NCBI GenBank assembly: GCA_009693115.1
Contig: SHXW01000001.1
Span: 1 to 64,000 of the forward strand
Length of the DNA: 64,000 nt
Source: Dehalococcoidia bacterium
GTDB taxonomy: Bacteria; Chloroflexota; Dehalococcoidia; Lucifugimonadales; Lucifugimonadaceae
Direction of reading: 5' to 3'
Of the stretch, positions 7,779 through 16,638 are shown piece after piece. Every line of letters starts with the position of its first letter. The stretch's first letter is position 1. Below the pieces are notes generated by a model. It saw nothing but the letters and a program-made list of their open reading frames with translations, was not told the origin of the DNA and made no database searches. The position numbers and the translations under genes were made by a program.

Positions 7779-9362
7779 TCACGCTATCCCAGGGCGCATC
7801 TCGCCGATATGAGTCGACTGTTCGTATGCGTGAGCGATCTGCAGCACTGGCAGGTCCTGCCGCGGCCCGCCGACGATCTGCAGGCCCACAGGCAGTCCAC
7901 TGGTTCTTCCCGTCACAGCCGGTTCTTTCAAGAGACTTCTCGCTCTGGGTGCGGGTGTGGGACGCTTCGCTTTGAGGGGACCCGTGAAACCCGCTGGAAC
8001 GGAAATCGCCGGGAACCCAGTCACTGAAATGGCATAGCAGATGGCGAACCAGTCGATGTATGTTTTCAACTTCACGCCATTGATCTCGGTCACATACTCC
8101 TGATCGACGGGGAATGGCGGCACGCTCGTCGTGGGCAGCACGAGGAAGTCATACTTCTCAAAAAAGCTCACTGCCCGTTCGTAGAGCCTGGTGCGCTTCT
8201 CCTCTGCCCGCGCCATATCCAGCGCAGATAGTTTCAACCCCTGCTCTGTGTTCCAGACGACCGTCTGCTTCATCAGGTCCCGGTGTTCACTCAGGTGTCG
8301 TTCGTGCTGTTGGGCGAAGGCGTAGGCTCGGTACACTTGGAATATTTCGTCGGCGTCTGACAGGTCCGGGCTGGCGTCCTCGACCTCACACCCGAGCGAT
8401 TCGAATACCTTCCTCTGCCCATCCACAACGCTCGTCACCGCCGGGTCTATCGGATACCGGCCCAGATCCCGCGACCATGCGATTCTCGTTCTCCTGCGAC
8501 GGCGCGCACCCCGAACCTGGCGAAGTACGTCTACCGGACGTCCAGCTTGCGCATCCCACTCCATCCTTTGAGCGAACATCGTCGGGTCATCATCAAATGA
8601 CACAGGTGCAGCGCTGTCCGGGCCGGCCGCAATTGACATTTGCAGGGCCACGTCGGCCACCGTCCGCCCCATGGGTCCGTCAACGGAGAGTGAGTTCCAC
8701 CCCAGGGCATTGGGCCTGCGCGGTATCCGACCAATCGAAGGCCTGATCCCTACGACGTTGTTCCATGCTGCCGGGTTCCGCAGAGACCCGCCCAGATCCG
8801 AGCCGGTTGCCACTGGGAAAAGCCCGCACGCCAGGCCCACAGCAGAACCGCCGCTTGACCCGCCGCACGTCTTCGTCACGTCATACGGGTTCAGCGTCTT
8901 GCCAAACACCTCGTTAAACGTATGCGAACCCGCGCCGAACTCGGGCGTGTTTGTCTTGCCGATCACGATCGCGCCGGCCACCTTGTACCTCTGGACGATC
9001 AGGGAGTCATCTTCCGGCACGAAGTCTTTGTAGATGCGTGACCCGTATGTCGTCCTTATGCCCGCCGTCGCCTGCAGGTCCTTCACGCCCACCGGCAGTC
9101 CAAGCAGAGGCGACACTGATGCGCCTTTTGCTCCCCTCGAGCGAGATCTGGGAGAGCCGCCCTGAACTCCAACCTTGTCAAGTGCCTCCGCCTGCTTCAA
9201 CGCACTCTCAGTGACAAGCGTGCAGACGGCGTTCACCTTGGGGTTCACACGTTCTATCTGCTCTATGTGTGCCCGCATCACTTCGATGCACGACAGCTCG
9301 CGCTCTCGTATGAGCCGCGCCAATTCCACCGCAGTCTTGAATACAAGTTCACTTGCTGCCAC
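7779..9362 (-). CDS. Amidase signature family protein with in-frame insertions
   Basis: Amidohydrolase of 527 residues hydrolysing a C-N amide bond in the cytosol; the substrate is unknown. The Ser-cisSer-Lys triad is recognisable: Lys in GLPVGVKD (about residue 94), cis-Ser in CGGSSGGSAVG (about 167-177), and the nucleophile region GSDLGGSLRNPAAW. The GTG start at 9362 lies 6 nt after the stop of the NHL gene, so the two are probably co-transcribed. Three low-complexity, basic or Pro-rich segments (residues about 64-84, 271-291 and 461-485) sit where family members normally run directly from one conserved block to the next. They look like in-frame insertions and make the protein longer than the common 460-500 residues. 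Confidence 0.9.
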   Translation of the reverse strand: MAASELVFKTAVELARLIRERELSCIEVMRAHIEQIERVNPKVNAVCTLVTESALKQAEALDKVGVQGGSPRSRSRGAKGASVSPLLGLPVGVKDLQATAGIRTTYGSRIYKDFVPEDDSLIVQRYKVAGAIVIGKTNTPEFGAGSHTFNEVFGKTLNPYDVTKTCGGSSGGSAVGLACGLFPVATGSDLGGSLRNPAAWNNVVGIRPSIGRIPRRPNALGWNSLSVDGPMGRTVADVALQMSIAAGPDSAAPVSFDDDPTMFAQRMEWDAQAGRPVDVLRQVRGARRRRRTRIAWSRDLGRYPIDPAVTSVVDGQRKVFESLGCEVEDASPDLSDADEIFQVYRAYAFAQQHERHLSEHRDLMKQTVVWNTEQGLKLSALDMARAEEKRTRLYERAVSFFEKYDFLVLPTTSVPPFPVDQEYVTEINGVKLKTYIDWFAICYAISVTGFPAISVPAGFTGPLKAKRPTPAPRARSLLKEPAVTGRTSGLPVGLQIVGGPRQDLPVLQIAHAYEQSTHIGEMRPGIA

Positions 9363-9368
9363 TTCTAG

Positions 9369-10307
9369 CTACACCCTCACGAACTTCTGCAAACGGTTGT
9401 TGCCGCCTACCTCGGCCACGTAAAGCGTGCCGTCCGGTTCGATCCACAACCCGTGTGGTGAGGCAAGGAACTGCCCGGGCGCTGCACCCTTTTCGCCCCA
9501 CCGGCCCACCAGCCTTCCGTCCAACCTACGCAACTCCAGCCCCGGCGCGCTCACGGTGTGCATGATGCCTTCAGAGTCGATGAACGCATCGTTCGGGTTT
9601 CTCACATCGTCCCACGTTGCCAGGTGATTGCCTTCCATAGTGAACACCTGGATGCGGACATTCTCACGGTCGCAGACATAGACGCGACTGTTCGAATCAA
9701 TCATGACATCGTGCGGCAGGTTGAACTCTCCGGGCCCTGTTCCTGTTTTGCCAGTCACCGGCAGTTTCGCCCACTTCTGATAGAACACAGGGTCGCCCTT
9801 GCCGAACGTGAGGATGTGCTCGCCCTTTGACGTGAACCTATGCACCCGGTTCTGGCCGTAGCCGTCCGAGACAAAGATGTCGCCGTTCGGAGCCTGCTTG
9901 GCCCGTGTCGGCATGTTGAAGGGCTTGCCAGCGCGTCCTGCCTTGCCTTTCTTGCCGAGTTCCAGCAACACACGACCTTTAAAGTCGTACTTCGTAACCG
10001 TGTGGAAGCCGGTGTCAGCGTGAAACACTTCGCCATCGGCGTTGCACCACAGGCCGTGCGGGGCCGAAAACACGTTCCCGGCCCATGTGTCCTTCAGGTT
10101 GCCGTCCCGGTCGAGCACAATCATCGTCCCGGTGCCTGGGCCGATGCTAGACGGCATCCCGTCAGCCTGCGGGTTCCGCACACAGACGTACACACGGCCC
10201 TTCCGGTCCATGCACACGTCCGCAGCGACGCCCCGTATCTCGACCTTCGGCCAGCCCGTTACAACCTCGTATTTGTAGCTGCCAACGCCGAATCGTTTTG
10301 CGGGCAT
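9369..10307 (-). CDS. NHL-repeat beta-propeller protein
   Basis: A 312-residue protein built of NHL/six-bladed propeller repeats, resembling peptidyl-alpha-hydroxyglycine amidating lyase-like and SMP-30-like proteins. Repeated blades carry motifs such as SAPHGLWCNADGEVFHADTG, NMPTRAKQAPNGDIFVSDGY, NLPHDVMIDSNSRVYVCDR and ASPHGLWIEPDGTLYVAEVG. No signal peptide is evident, so a cytosolic location is likely. AAAGGAAA lies just upstream of the ATG. It is immediately followed by the amidase, suggesting a shared transcript. A lactonase or lyase activity is possible, but only the fold is supported. Confidence 0.85.
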   Translation of the reverse strand: MPAKRFGVGSYKYEVVTGWPKVEIRGVAADVCMDRKGRVYVCVRNPQADGMPSSIGPGTGTMIVLDRDGNLKDTWAGNVFSAPHGLWCNADGEVFHADTGFHTVTKYDFKGRVLLELGKKGKAGRAGKPFNMPTRAKQAPNGDIFVSDGYGQNRVHRFTSKGEHILTFGKGDPVFYQKWAKLPVTGKTGTGPGEFNLPHDVMIDSNSRVYVCDRENVRIQVFTMEGNHLATWDDVRNPNDAFIDSEGIMHTVSAPGLELRRLDGRLVGRWGEKGAAPGQFLASPHGLWIEPDGTLYVAEVGGNNRLQKFVRV

Positions 10308-10459
10308 GGGGATTTCCTTTCGTACAACTCCCGGATCAGATCCGGGGCGAACCCTTCCAACATGTCATGTCGTGCCCAGGTGATACCGGCTCCGGCGGGT
10401 CGACAGCAACACGACGAAGAACCTGGCTGCTCACATATCGGTGGAGCGACACATGCCTC

Positions 10460-10942
10460 TCAACGTCTGGGTCTTGTCACCGCCCGGACGGCCTCATAAC
10501 GGCTGATGTATTGCTCCACTGTGACTCTTGCGATGGTTTTCCCGATCACAACTAGCGGCAGGTCATCCAGCTTCTTGAACCGCACACACGATTTCCCCAT
10601 GTCCAGTTTCCTGCCGGACGCCTCGAACCGCTCTTTGAACCAATGTCTGGTCTCCTGGTCACCGTATACGGTCATCAAGTACACCGACATGTAATTCTTC
10701 TGAGACGCCAATGCTGCGATCGGCAACGCCTGTCCGCTATAGGTATTTGGAAACCGGGAGATCGGGATGACGTAGGCGATCATTCCGAACTGCATCGTCT
10801 CCTCGTACCCGTCCGGCAGATTTTGGAGTATGACCCTACGCACGGCTGAAACTGCGTCGCGCCGGTCAGGCGGCAATTCCGTCAGATACGATTCCGCGGT
10901 GTCCATCTTGCTGTGCATCGGGTTTCGCCCATCACATGTCAT
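10460..10942 (-). CDS. DUF1801 domain protein
   Basis: Small cytosolic protein, up to 160 residues, with the DUF1801/YdhG-like fold. The core reads YLTELPPDRRDAVSAVRRVI, then GYEETMQFGMIAYVIPISRF, then NYMSVYLMTVYGDQE and a basic stretch with SCVRFKKLDDLPL. The fold is found in iron-chaperone-like and uncharacterised stress proteins, and no enzymatic role is established. Start alternatives exist at residues 9 and 13 of the open frame (10918 and 10906), and the latter, MDTAESYL, matches how homologues usually begin. It is isolated from its neighbours by more than 150 bp on each side. Confidence 0.85.
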   Translation of the reverse strand: MTCDGRNPMHSKMDTAESYLTELPPDRRDAVSAVRRVILQNLPDGYEETMQFGMIAYVIPISRFPNTYSGQALPIAALASQKNYMSVYLMTVYGDQETRHWFKERFEASGRKLDMGKSCVRFKKLDDLPLVVIGKTIARVTVEQYISRYEAVRAVTRPRR

Positions 10943-11148
10943 GCGGTGGCACGCTATTCATCAACCGAGGCCGAAATCGCAGGCAGGATACATCCTCCGC
11001 AGCGATGCTGTCCCTGCTACTTCACCAGCTGCCACCTGTAGGTGCGGCCCCGCGAAGCAAGCTTGGTCTTACATTGCCTCCCGCGCTGGGAGTACGATAA
11101 CCGCCTCATAGTCAAGAGTTCGACGCTTACAACAGGAGATGCAACTAC

Positions 11149-11922
11149 ATGCCAGCAGGCAAACTGCCCAGCAACCCCTTGAACCTACCCACTATCAAGC
11201 GCCCTTCCAAAAGCATGGTGGAGGCGCTCAAGAAGATCGGCAGCGCCACCGCAAGTGGCGAACTCAGCCGCCTCGGATTCAAACGCTGCACCATCATCGG
11301 CCCCACCAACTGGTCTCCCGGCATAGTCATGGCCGGCCCTGCTCTCACGCTTCAGTTCATGCCCAAACGCGAGGACGTTTACAACGACGCCGAATACGTA
11401 GGCCCCGACAAACAGCTCCATCGCCACGTGCTGTATCAGGCCGAACTAGGCGACGTGGTAGTCGTGGACGCCCGCGGTGAAATGTCCAGCGGAGTGTTCG
11501 GTGAAATGATGATGACCTACTTCAAAGGTCGCGGTGGCGCTGGCGTCGTCATCGACGGTTGCCTGCGCGACATCTCTGAAATCAAGAAGCTCGGCATGGG
11601 CCTGTGGCTCAAAGGCGCCACGCCGAACTTCCACACGCAGACCATCCAATACCCCTACGCCGTGAACGTGCCAATCGCTTGCGGCGGCGTTCTCGTTATG
11701 CCCGGCGACATCATCATTGCTGACGATGACGGTGTTGTGGCAGTCCCGATCTCCGCCGCTCCCGAGCTTGTCAAGAAAGCCGGAGAACATGTCGAGTGGG
11801 AGGTGTTCTCACGCATGCGCCTGTCTCAGGGTGGCGACCTCCGCACTTACTACCCCCTGACAGACGAGGCCCATGTCGAGTACGAAGCATGGAAGAAGAA
11901 GCAGTCGAAGAAACGAACCTAG
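11149..11922 (+). CDS. RraA family protein (aldolase/demethylmenaquinone methyltransferase-like fold)
   Basis: Member of the RraA/HMG-aldolase family, 257 residues, probably a divalent-metal-dependent 4-hydroxy-4-methyl-2-oxoglutarate aldolase or oxaloacetate decarboxylase-type enzyme. It is not a methyltransferase despite the old family name. Visible core: ATASGELSRLG, GPALTLQF, VVVVDARGEMSSGVFGEMM, then GVVIDGCLRDISEIKK with the characteristic DGxxRD, and VMPGDIIIADDDGVVAVP. AGGAG stands 9-11 nt before the ATG. It is one of few plus-strand genes in this region and probably forms its own transcript. Two HpcH/HpaI aldolases nearby suggest work on related keto acids. Confidence 0.9.
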   Translation: MPAGKLPSNPLNLPTIKRPSKSMVEALKKIGSATASGELSRLGFKRCTIIGPTNWSPGIVMAGPALTLQFMPKREDVYNDAEYVGPDKQLHRHVLYQAELGDVVVVDARGEMSSGVFGEMMMTYFKGRGGAGVVIDGCLRDISEIKKLGMGLWLKGATPNFHTQTIQYPYAVNVPIACGGVLVMPGDIIIADDDGVVAVPISAAPELVKKAGEHVEWEVFSRMRLSQGGDLRTYYPLTDEAHVEYEAWKKKQSKKRT

Positions 11923-12285
11923 GTCTTCTCCCCTCGGTGGGGCAGGGCAAGGGAGAGTGTGACGATCGGGTCCGGACGGCAGATTCTGGAACCCGGGTTC
12001 TGTTTCAGGTAGAAAGTCGTGAAGTAGAAGTAGCGACCTGAAAATATTGCCGCCAGCCCGGTGTGGTGCCGGTGGACATGCACCTGTGGCGGACGGATTC
12101 GGTTCAGTGTCCGGGGCGAGTGAAGCATGCTTGCATAAGGAAGAAGAGAACTTCGAAACCGACGAGTGCTTCAAAGTTGCCTATGGGCAGTGGAAGTAAC
12201 ACTGCCCCGCCGTGGATCATGTCGCTGAATCCGCGTATGGCATAGACAGTCGCAGATACAGAGACACACAAACGCTGTTTAATTT
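11923..12285 (+). other. Intergenic region after the RraA gene; possible ORF remnant
   Basis: No recognisable gene. A frame open from about 12015 ends at a TAA near 12200 in coding-like sequence (NFETDECFKVAYGQWK) but has no good start or Shine-Dalgarno sequence and no family resemblance. A weak CCCTC palindrome lies just after the RraA stop. The stretch ends in the terminator at 12286. Confidence 0.4.
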
Positions 12286-12318
12286 GGGCCGGGGGTGCAA
12301 TGCCTCCGGCCCTCTTTT
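12286..12318 (+). terminator. Rho-independent terminator
   Basis: A 10-bp GC-rich stem pairs GGGCCGGGGG (12286-12295) with CCTCCGGCCC (12303-12312), including one G-U pair. The loop is short and TCTTTT follows. The orientation suits plus-strand transcripts coming from the RraA gene and protects the convergent HpcH gene. Confidence 0.7.
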
Positions 12319-12466
12319 GGCGTGCTCAGTCCCTCTCCCGGCAATAGAGGGCCCGAGTGAATCAGAAGTCTGAAACTGACGGATCCATTTGGCACCGTCT
12401 CCGATTGTTCCTGGGATGACCGCGATCTGCGTTCATGTGAGCCACCTGTAGTCCGTCATGTCGCCG

Positions 12467-13513
12467 TCACACAAGCATGACTCGACTGCTATGCGCCCGG
12501 CCTACCCGCGCCGTCTCCTCTTTACCACCGGCCACCACACGAACCCCGGCGTCGATCTTCTTTGCAATATCGTCCGGCGTGGCCCCTTCCAGGAACGCCA
12601 CGCCGTTCCTACGGCACGCTGCGAAAATCTTCTCGTGCGCCCACTGCATCTCCGGCGGGTATGGGTTCCGTGGCGCGCCTCTCAAATATCCGAGCGATAG
12701 TCCCAGGTCCCCCGGCCCCATCTCCGCGTACCCGATGCCAGGCACGGCGAGTATTTCGTCGCACCTTGCCACTCCCTCCGGGCTTTCGATCTTCACGCCC
12801 AACAACAACTCGCCCCTACGGTTCAGAGGCCACGGATCGCATCGCTCGACATAATCAATGTGGTCAACGCCCCATATCGGCGCCGCCGTATCCTCCGACC
12901 CTCTACCTCTCGCCCCCACACCCAGCCACATCCGCCCGTCTGCGCGGGCCGTTAGCCCCGAGCCTTTTTGGGGAGCGCCACCTTCTGCGCGTGCTGAACC
13001 TGTCGAACCACCGCGCTTCACAGCATCTGCGCCATCAGAGTAATCCCTGTTCTCATACCGCATCCGTTCCAACGGCGACGGCAGCGACGGGTCAACCCCC
13101 GCGATGTTGATCGGATACCTGCAACACTCAACGAAAGCCCGAACCGCATCCGCCGACTCCGCCTGGCACAGCATCAACCCATGTACCCCGCGGCCAAGGA
13201 TCTGCCGCATCTGCCAGGCATTGAACCGGACACTGGCCTCATCAATAGCGTCCACTGGCAACTCGACGATGACCGCAGGCGTCCGGTGCCCCGACGCCGT
13301 TGGTCCGCCATCCACCAGGCCGCGGATGTACTCCGCCAGCCCTGCCATGTCGAACGACCCATGCTCCATGCCCACGTTTATGTAGTCCGCCCACGTCCGG
13401 GCATCCTTCCTCCCCTGCTCATACGTCAGTACATGCCCCGAATGCGGGCCCATGTAATAGATCGGCTGGTCTTGCTCCAGCAGTTCAATGGCCCGGTTAA
13501 TGCGGTGGGTCAT
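12467..13513 (-). CDS. HpcH/HpaI aldolase family protein with in-frame repeat insertion
   Basis: TIM-barrel aldolase/citrate-lyase-like enzyme, probably cleaving or forming 2-keto-3-deoxy acids with a divalent metal. I favour the ATG at 13513 (MTHRINRAIELLEQDQ, 348 residues) with AAGGGA 11 nt upstream; a GTG at 13552 is the alternative. Recognisable blocks are VELPVDAIDE, HGLMLCQAESADAVRAFVE, DPWPLNRRGELLLGVKIE, and GIGYAEMGPGDLGLSLGY carrying the GPxDL metal-site signature. About 28 residues (roughly 166-193), including GGSTGSARAEGGAPQK, interrupt the loop before AAPIWG and look like an inserted repeat. The downstream barrel remains intact, so the enzyme may still fold. Confidence 0.88.
   Translation of the reverse strand: MTHRINRAIELLEQDQPIYYMGPHSGHVLTYEQGRKDARTWADYINVGMEHGSFDMAGLAEYIRGLVDGGPTASGHRTPAVIVELPVDAIDEASVRFNAWQMRQILGRGVHGLMLCQAESADAVRAFVECCRYPINIAGVDPSLPSPLERMRYENRDYSDGADAVKRGGSTGSARAEGGAPQKGSGLTARADGRMWLGVGARGRGSEDTAAPIWGVDHIDYVERCDPWPLNRRGELLLGVKIESPEGVARCDEILAVPGIGYAEMGPGDLGLSLGYLRGAPRNPYPPEMQWAHEKIFAACRRNGVAFLEGATPDDIAKKIDAGVRVVAGGKEETARVGRAHSSRVMLV
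12935..13021. repeat. Putative in-frame repeat insertion within the HpcH gene
   Basis: About 87 bp, a multiple of three, encode a low-complexity Gly/Ala/Arg/Ser segment absent from the usual family architecture. The minus-strand DNA begins near GGTTCGACAGGTTCAGCA, which resembles dispersed short repeats of many environmental genomes. Boundaries are approximate. Confidence 0.45.
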
Positions 13514-13652
13514 GGGGACCGTTTTCCCTTCCAGATCAATTTGACTCTTCACCTGTGATCAGAATGACACGACGGCCCCCTCGGTGCGCTAGGGGCGAGC
13601 GGATGCGGCGAGAGTCCTATCTTCAAACCCTCTCTCGCTCAGTGGCTGGGAG

Positions 13653-15242
13653 TTACACGATCTCGTTCCCACCTGTGCGCTGCGGCTTGAAGCTCACTGA
13701 CTGGGCAGGGGGTTGCTCGTGCCATCCGCCATGGACGGCCCCGCCGGGGAAGATCTTTCCGGGGTTGAAGCGGGAGTGGCGGGTTTCCTGGACTCTCACA
13801 CCGGCCCGCTTTCCTTTGGCCCGTTCAGGACGTCGCCGTAAGGGTAGAGGGTACTCTTGACCCCCACCCGGCCCCTCCGCCTCTGAGGGGCTGTCCAAAA
13901 CCTGCCCGAAGGCGGGCCGGAGCCGCATCATTGCCTCAAGGTCCTCCGGCGTGAAGACCATGCCCATATACGCCTGCTTCTCGATGCCGATACCGTGCTC
14001 ACCGGATAGGGCGCCACCGGCCTCGACACATGCCTTTAGGATGCGGTGTCCTGCTGCGATCACCTTCTCCACATCCCCCGGCTTCCGCTCGTCGAACAGG
14101 ATGCACGGGTGGATGTTCCCATCCCCCGCGTGGAACACGTTCGCGATGGTCAGGCCAAGTTCGTCGCCGACGGCACGAACCGTCCGCATCACTTCTTTGA
14201 GCTTCGTACGCGGAGACACACCGTCCACCAGGTAGTAGTTCGGCGCGAGTGTGCCCATCGCCCCGATCGCGCCCTTGCGCGTCGCCCACAACTCGGCGCG
14301 TTTTGCTGCGTCCGTCGCTGCGCGGATCTCCGATGCGCTGTTGCGTCTCAAGATCGCTTCACACTGCTCCGACTCCTCAGCTACATGCTCCCGCAACCCG
14401 TCAACCTCCACGATCAGCACAGCCTCGGCGTCAGCAGGGTAGCCGGGGTGGTACACGGCCTCGCACGCCTTGATCGTCACCGCGTCCATCATTTCAAGGG
14501 CCGCGGGGATGATCCCGGCGGCGATGATGTCCGACACCGCCTGCGACGCATCGTCCATCGTTCGGAATGCGGCGAGCAGCGTCTTCACGGCCTCGGGCGC
14601 TCGCAACAGCCGGACCGCGATTTTTGTGGCGATGCCCAGCGTGCCTTCCGACCCTATGAACACACCCCGCAGGTCGTATCCAGGCCACTCCCGTGCGTCA
14701 CCTCCTAGCCACACGATGGTGCCATCCGCCAGCACGACCTCGACGCCCATGACGTGGTTCGTCGTGACGCCGTACGCCAGACAATGCGGCCCGCCAGCGT
14801 TTTCGGCCACATTTCCGCCTATGGTGCAGGCGCGCTGCGATGATGGGTCCGGCGCGTAGTAGAGGCCGTGCTTGGCGACGGCGGTGGTCAGGTCCAGGTT
14901 CACCACGCCCGGCTCGACGATGGCGACTCTGTTTTCGACGTCCACTTCCAAGATTCGGCTGAGGCGCGTCAGTGCGATGACAAGTGAGTTACGGAGAGGT
15001 ATCGCGCCGCCCGAAAGGCCCGTCCCCGCGCCGCGTGGGACGATGTCCAGTCCGTAGCGATTGGCTATGCGCACGCACTCTGCCGCCTGATCTGCGTCTC
15101 CTGGCAGCACGACCGCGCCCGGCATGGCCCTGTCGATCGAGCCGTCGTACTCGTAGAGGAGCAGATCCTCGGGCCGCCAGACGACGTATCGAGCGTCGCC
15201 CACGGCGTGCTCAAGGTCCTTTATGTACTGGGGCTTCGGCAT
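13653..15242 (-). CDS. FAD-linked oxidase, GlcD/D-lactate dehydrogenase type
   Basis: Flavoprotein of the FAD_binding_4 plus FAD-oxidase C family, oxidising an alpha-hydroxy acid such as glycolate or D-lactate. The preferred start is the ATG at 15242 (MPKPQYIKDLEHAVG, 529 residues). The N-terminal FAD domain shows VPRGAGTGLSGGAIP, GVVNLDLTTAVAKHGLYYAPDP and TIGGNVAENAGGPHC. The C-terminal domain shows NVFHAGDGNIHPCILFD and GGALSGEHGIGIEK. Between MRLRPAFG and the terminal RFNPGKIFP block, which are normally close, about 43 extra residues are inserted, and a further tail of about 35 residues follows. No GlcE or GlcF partner is adjacent, so electrons may pass through a stand-alone route. Confidence 0.92.
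   Translation of the reverse strand: MPKPQYIKDLEHAVGDARYVVWRPEDLLLYEYDGSIDRAMPGAVVLPGDADQAAECVRIANRYGLDIVPRGAGTGLSGGAIPLRNSLVIALTRLSRILEVDVENRVAIVEPGVVNLDLTTAVAKHGLYYAPDPSSQRACTIGGNVAENAGGPHCLAYGVTTNHVMGVEVVLADGTIVWLGGDAREWPGYDLRGVFIGSEGTLGIATKIAVRLLRAPEAVKTLLAAFRTMDDASQAVSDIIAAGIIPAALEMMDAVTIKACEAVYHPGYPADAEAVLIVEVDGLREHVAEESEQCEAILRRNSASEIRAATDAAKRAELWATRKGAIGAMGTLAPNYYLVDGVSPRTKLKEVMRTVRAVGDELGLTIANVFHAGDGNIHPCILFDERKPGDVEKVIAAGHRILKACVEAGGALSGEHGIGIEKQAYMGMVFTPEDLEAMMRLRPAFGQVLDSPSEAEGPGGGQEYPLPLRRRPERAKGKRAGVRVQETRHSRFNPGKIFPGGAVHGGWHEQPPAQSVSFKPQRTGGNEIV
13776..13904. repeat. Putative in-frame repeat insertion within the GlcD-like gene
   Basis: About 129 bp (43 codons) separate two family-conserved blocks near the C-terminus. 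The plus-strand sequence around 13860-13895 (CACCCGGCCCCTCCGCCTCT then GAGGGG) resembles the intergenic palindrome at 1775-1812. The encoded segment is rich in Pro, Gly and Arg. Exact ends are uncertain. Confidence 0.5.
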
Positions 15243-15537
15243 GAGTACACCCACCAGGGGGAACTAATCCATATATGGCACGCATACGGAACGATTGGTT
15301 ACCCGGGCCAGAATCCACCAGAATCCGATTGAGGTGGCTCCAAATTGTTCATCTGGCAAACAGGAGTCCTTTGTATCCCGGGCCTGCACCATCTTTAAGT
15401 TCAGCGAAGAACCTAGGGGCACTTTCGAACCCAATGTGGAGTTCTATTTCATCCAGCGCAGCCAACATACTCCCAATCAATGACTAGTTCTCGCAACTGG
15501 GTTGGTCTAGGTCATCTGTGGATTGGTTCGTTCCGTT

Positions 15538-16470
15538 CTATCTCTTGATGAGGTATCTCTTGGGAAACTTTGCGACGATGGTGTACAGGATGTCCACCAT
15601 GTTCGCCACGCGGACGCGCGCCACCTGTGAGCAGAGTTGATAGGCCGCCATCCGGTCGAAGCCGTAGTCCGCAGCCAACCACGTCACCAGATCATAGAAA
15701 GCGATGCGTGCCGCGTCTTCCATGGGCCTTGCGCTGCCCACCGACATGAGGAATTCACTGTTCTCGATGCGTGGTGTGCCCACCGCCTTGCGCTTGATCA
15801 GGTCAACGGTGAGCGTGCCAGTGGTGGGCACCTCAGCGGCGACACCGCACACCTCAGCGTCTCCTTGCGCGGCATGACCGTCGCCTATGAATAGGAGAGC
15901 GCCCTTGACGTTTACGGGCAGATAGACGGTATTGCCGGGGCACACGTCCGCCGCGTCCATGTTGCCGCCATGGAACCCCGGCGAAAGCGTCGAGATGGCC
16001 TCGACTGCAGGTGAAGTCCCGATCGTCCCGTAAAACGGCTCGACAGGAATCGGCGGGATCTTCAGCCGCGGGTCGTGGATGATCCCCTGCTTCGTAATGC
16101 GCTGGATCAGGATGCGTTGATCGAGAGGCTCGTTCAGCACGCGGGTGAACACCGTGCCGCACAACCCGCCGAACTCCGGGATGATGCAGCTCACTGCGTA
16201 GTCCCGCGTGATGGCAATGTTCTCGATCCGCACCGATAGCGTGTCGCCCGGCTCTGCGTTTTCAACGTAGATCGGCCCGGTGCAAGGGTTCACGTAGGGC
16301 AGGGTGATGACCTTCTTCAGGTCAGCCTTCGCCGACTCGATCTTGTTGCCGAAGGCGTCTAGCGTGCTGACCTGAAACGTCTCGCCTGGATTTACCGTGG
16401 CGATCGGCTCTTGGTAAGGCCCGATGACCCAGGCGAGTTTCTTAGTGGGCGGCGGAGTTATGTGCTGCAT
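15538..16470 (-). CDS. Acetamidase/formamidase family protein
   Basis: FmdA/AmdA-type amidohydrolase, probably releasing ammonia from formamide, acetamide or a related short amide in the cytosol. The ATG at 16470 gives 310 residues, the common length of this family; a TTG at 16491 is the alternative. Conserved elements include IGPYQEPIATVNPGETF at the start, NAEPGDTLSVRIENI, PVEPFYGTIGTSPA, and the core HGGNMDAADVCPGNTVYLP followed by LLFIGDGHAAQGDAEVCG, whose His and Asp residues fit the metal-binding site. It lies between a GlcD-like oxidase and an HpcH aldolase on the same strand, with gaps of 295 and 168 bp. Confidence 0.92.
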   Translation of the reverse strand: MQHITPPPTKKLAWVIGPYQEPIATVNPGETFQVSTLDAFGNKIESAKADLKKVITLPYVNPCTGPIYVENAEPGDTLSVRIENIAITRDYAVSCIIPEFGGLCGTVFTRVLNEPLDQRILIQRITKQGIIHDPRLKIPPIPVEPFYGTIGTSPAVEAISTLSPGFHGGNMDAADVCPGNTVYLPVNVKGALLFIGDGHAAQGDAEVCGVAAEVPTTGTLTVDLIKRKAVGTPRIENSEFLMSVGSARPMEDAARIAFYDLVTWLAADYGFDRMAAYQLCSQVARVRVANMVDILYTIVAKFPKRYLIKR

Positions 16471-16638
16471 GGAGGCAGTTTTCCTAGGCAATGTTCATAC
16501 CTTCTTACTCAACCGGACGCAGGTGTCATTCTGATGCCAGAAGGGCCGATGAATCCCGTTGTCAATCGACCTTTGAATGAACAGGATTCTCCAATCCTTC
16601 CCAAGGCTGGCTGGGGAACCCTGTTCAGAATGGCACGC

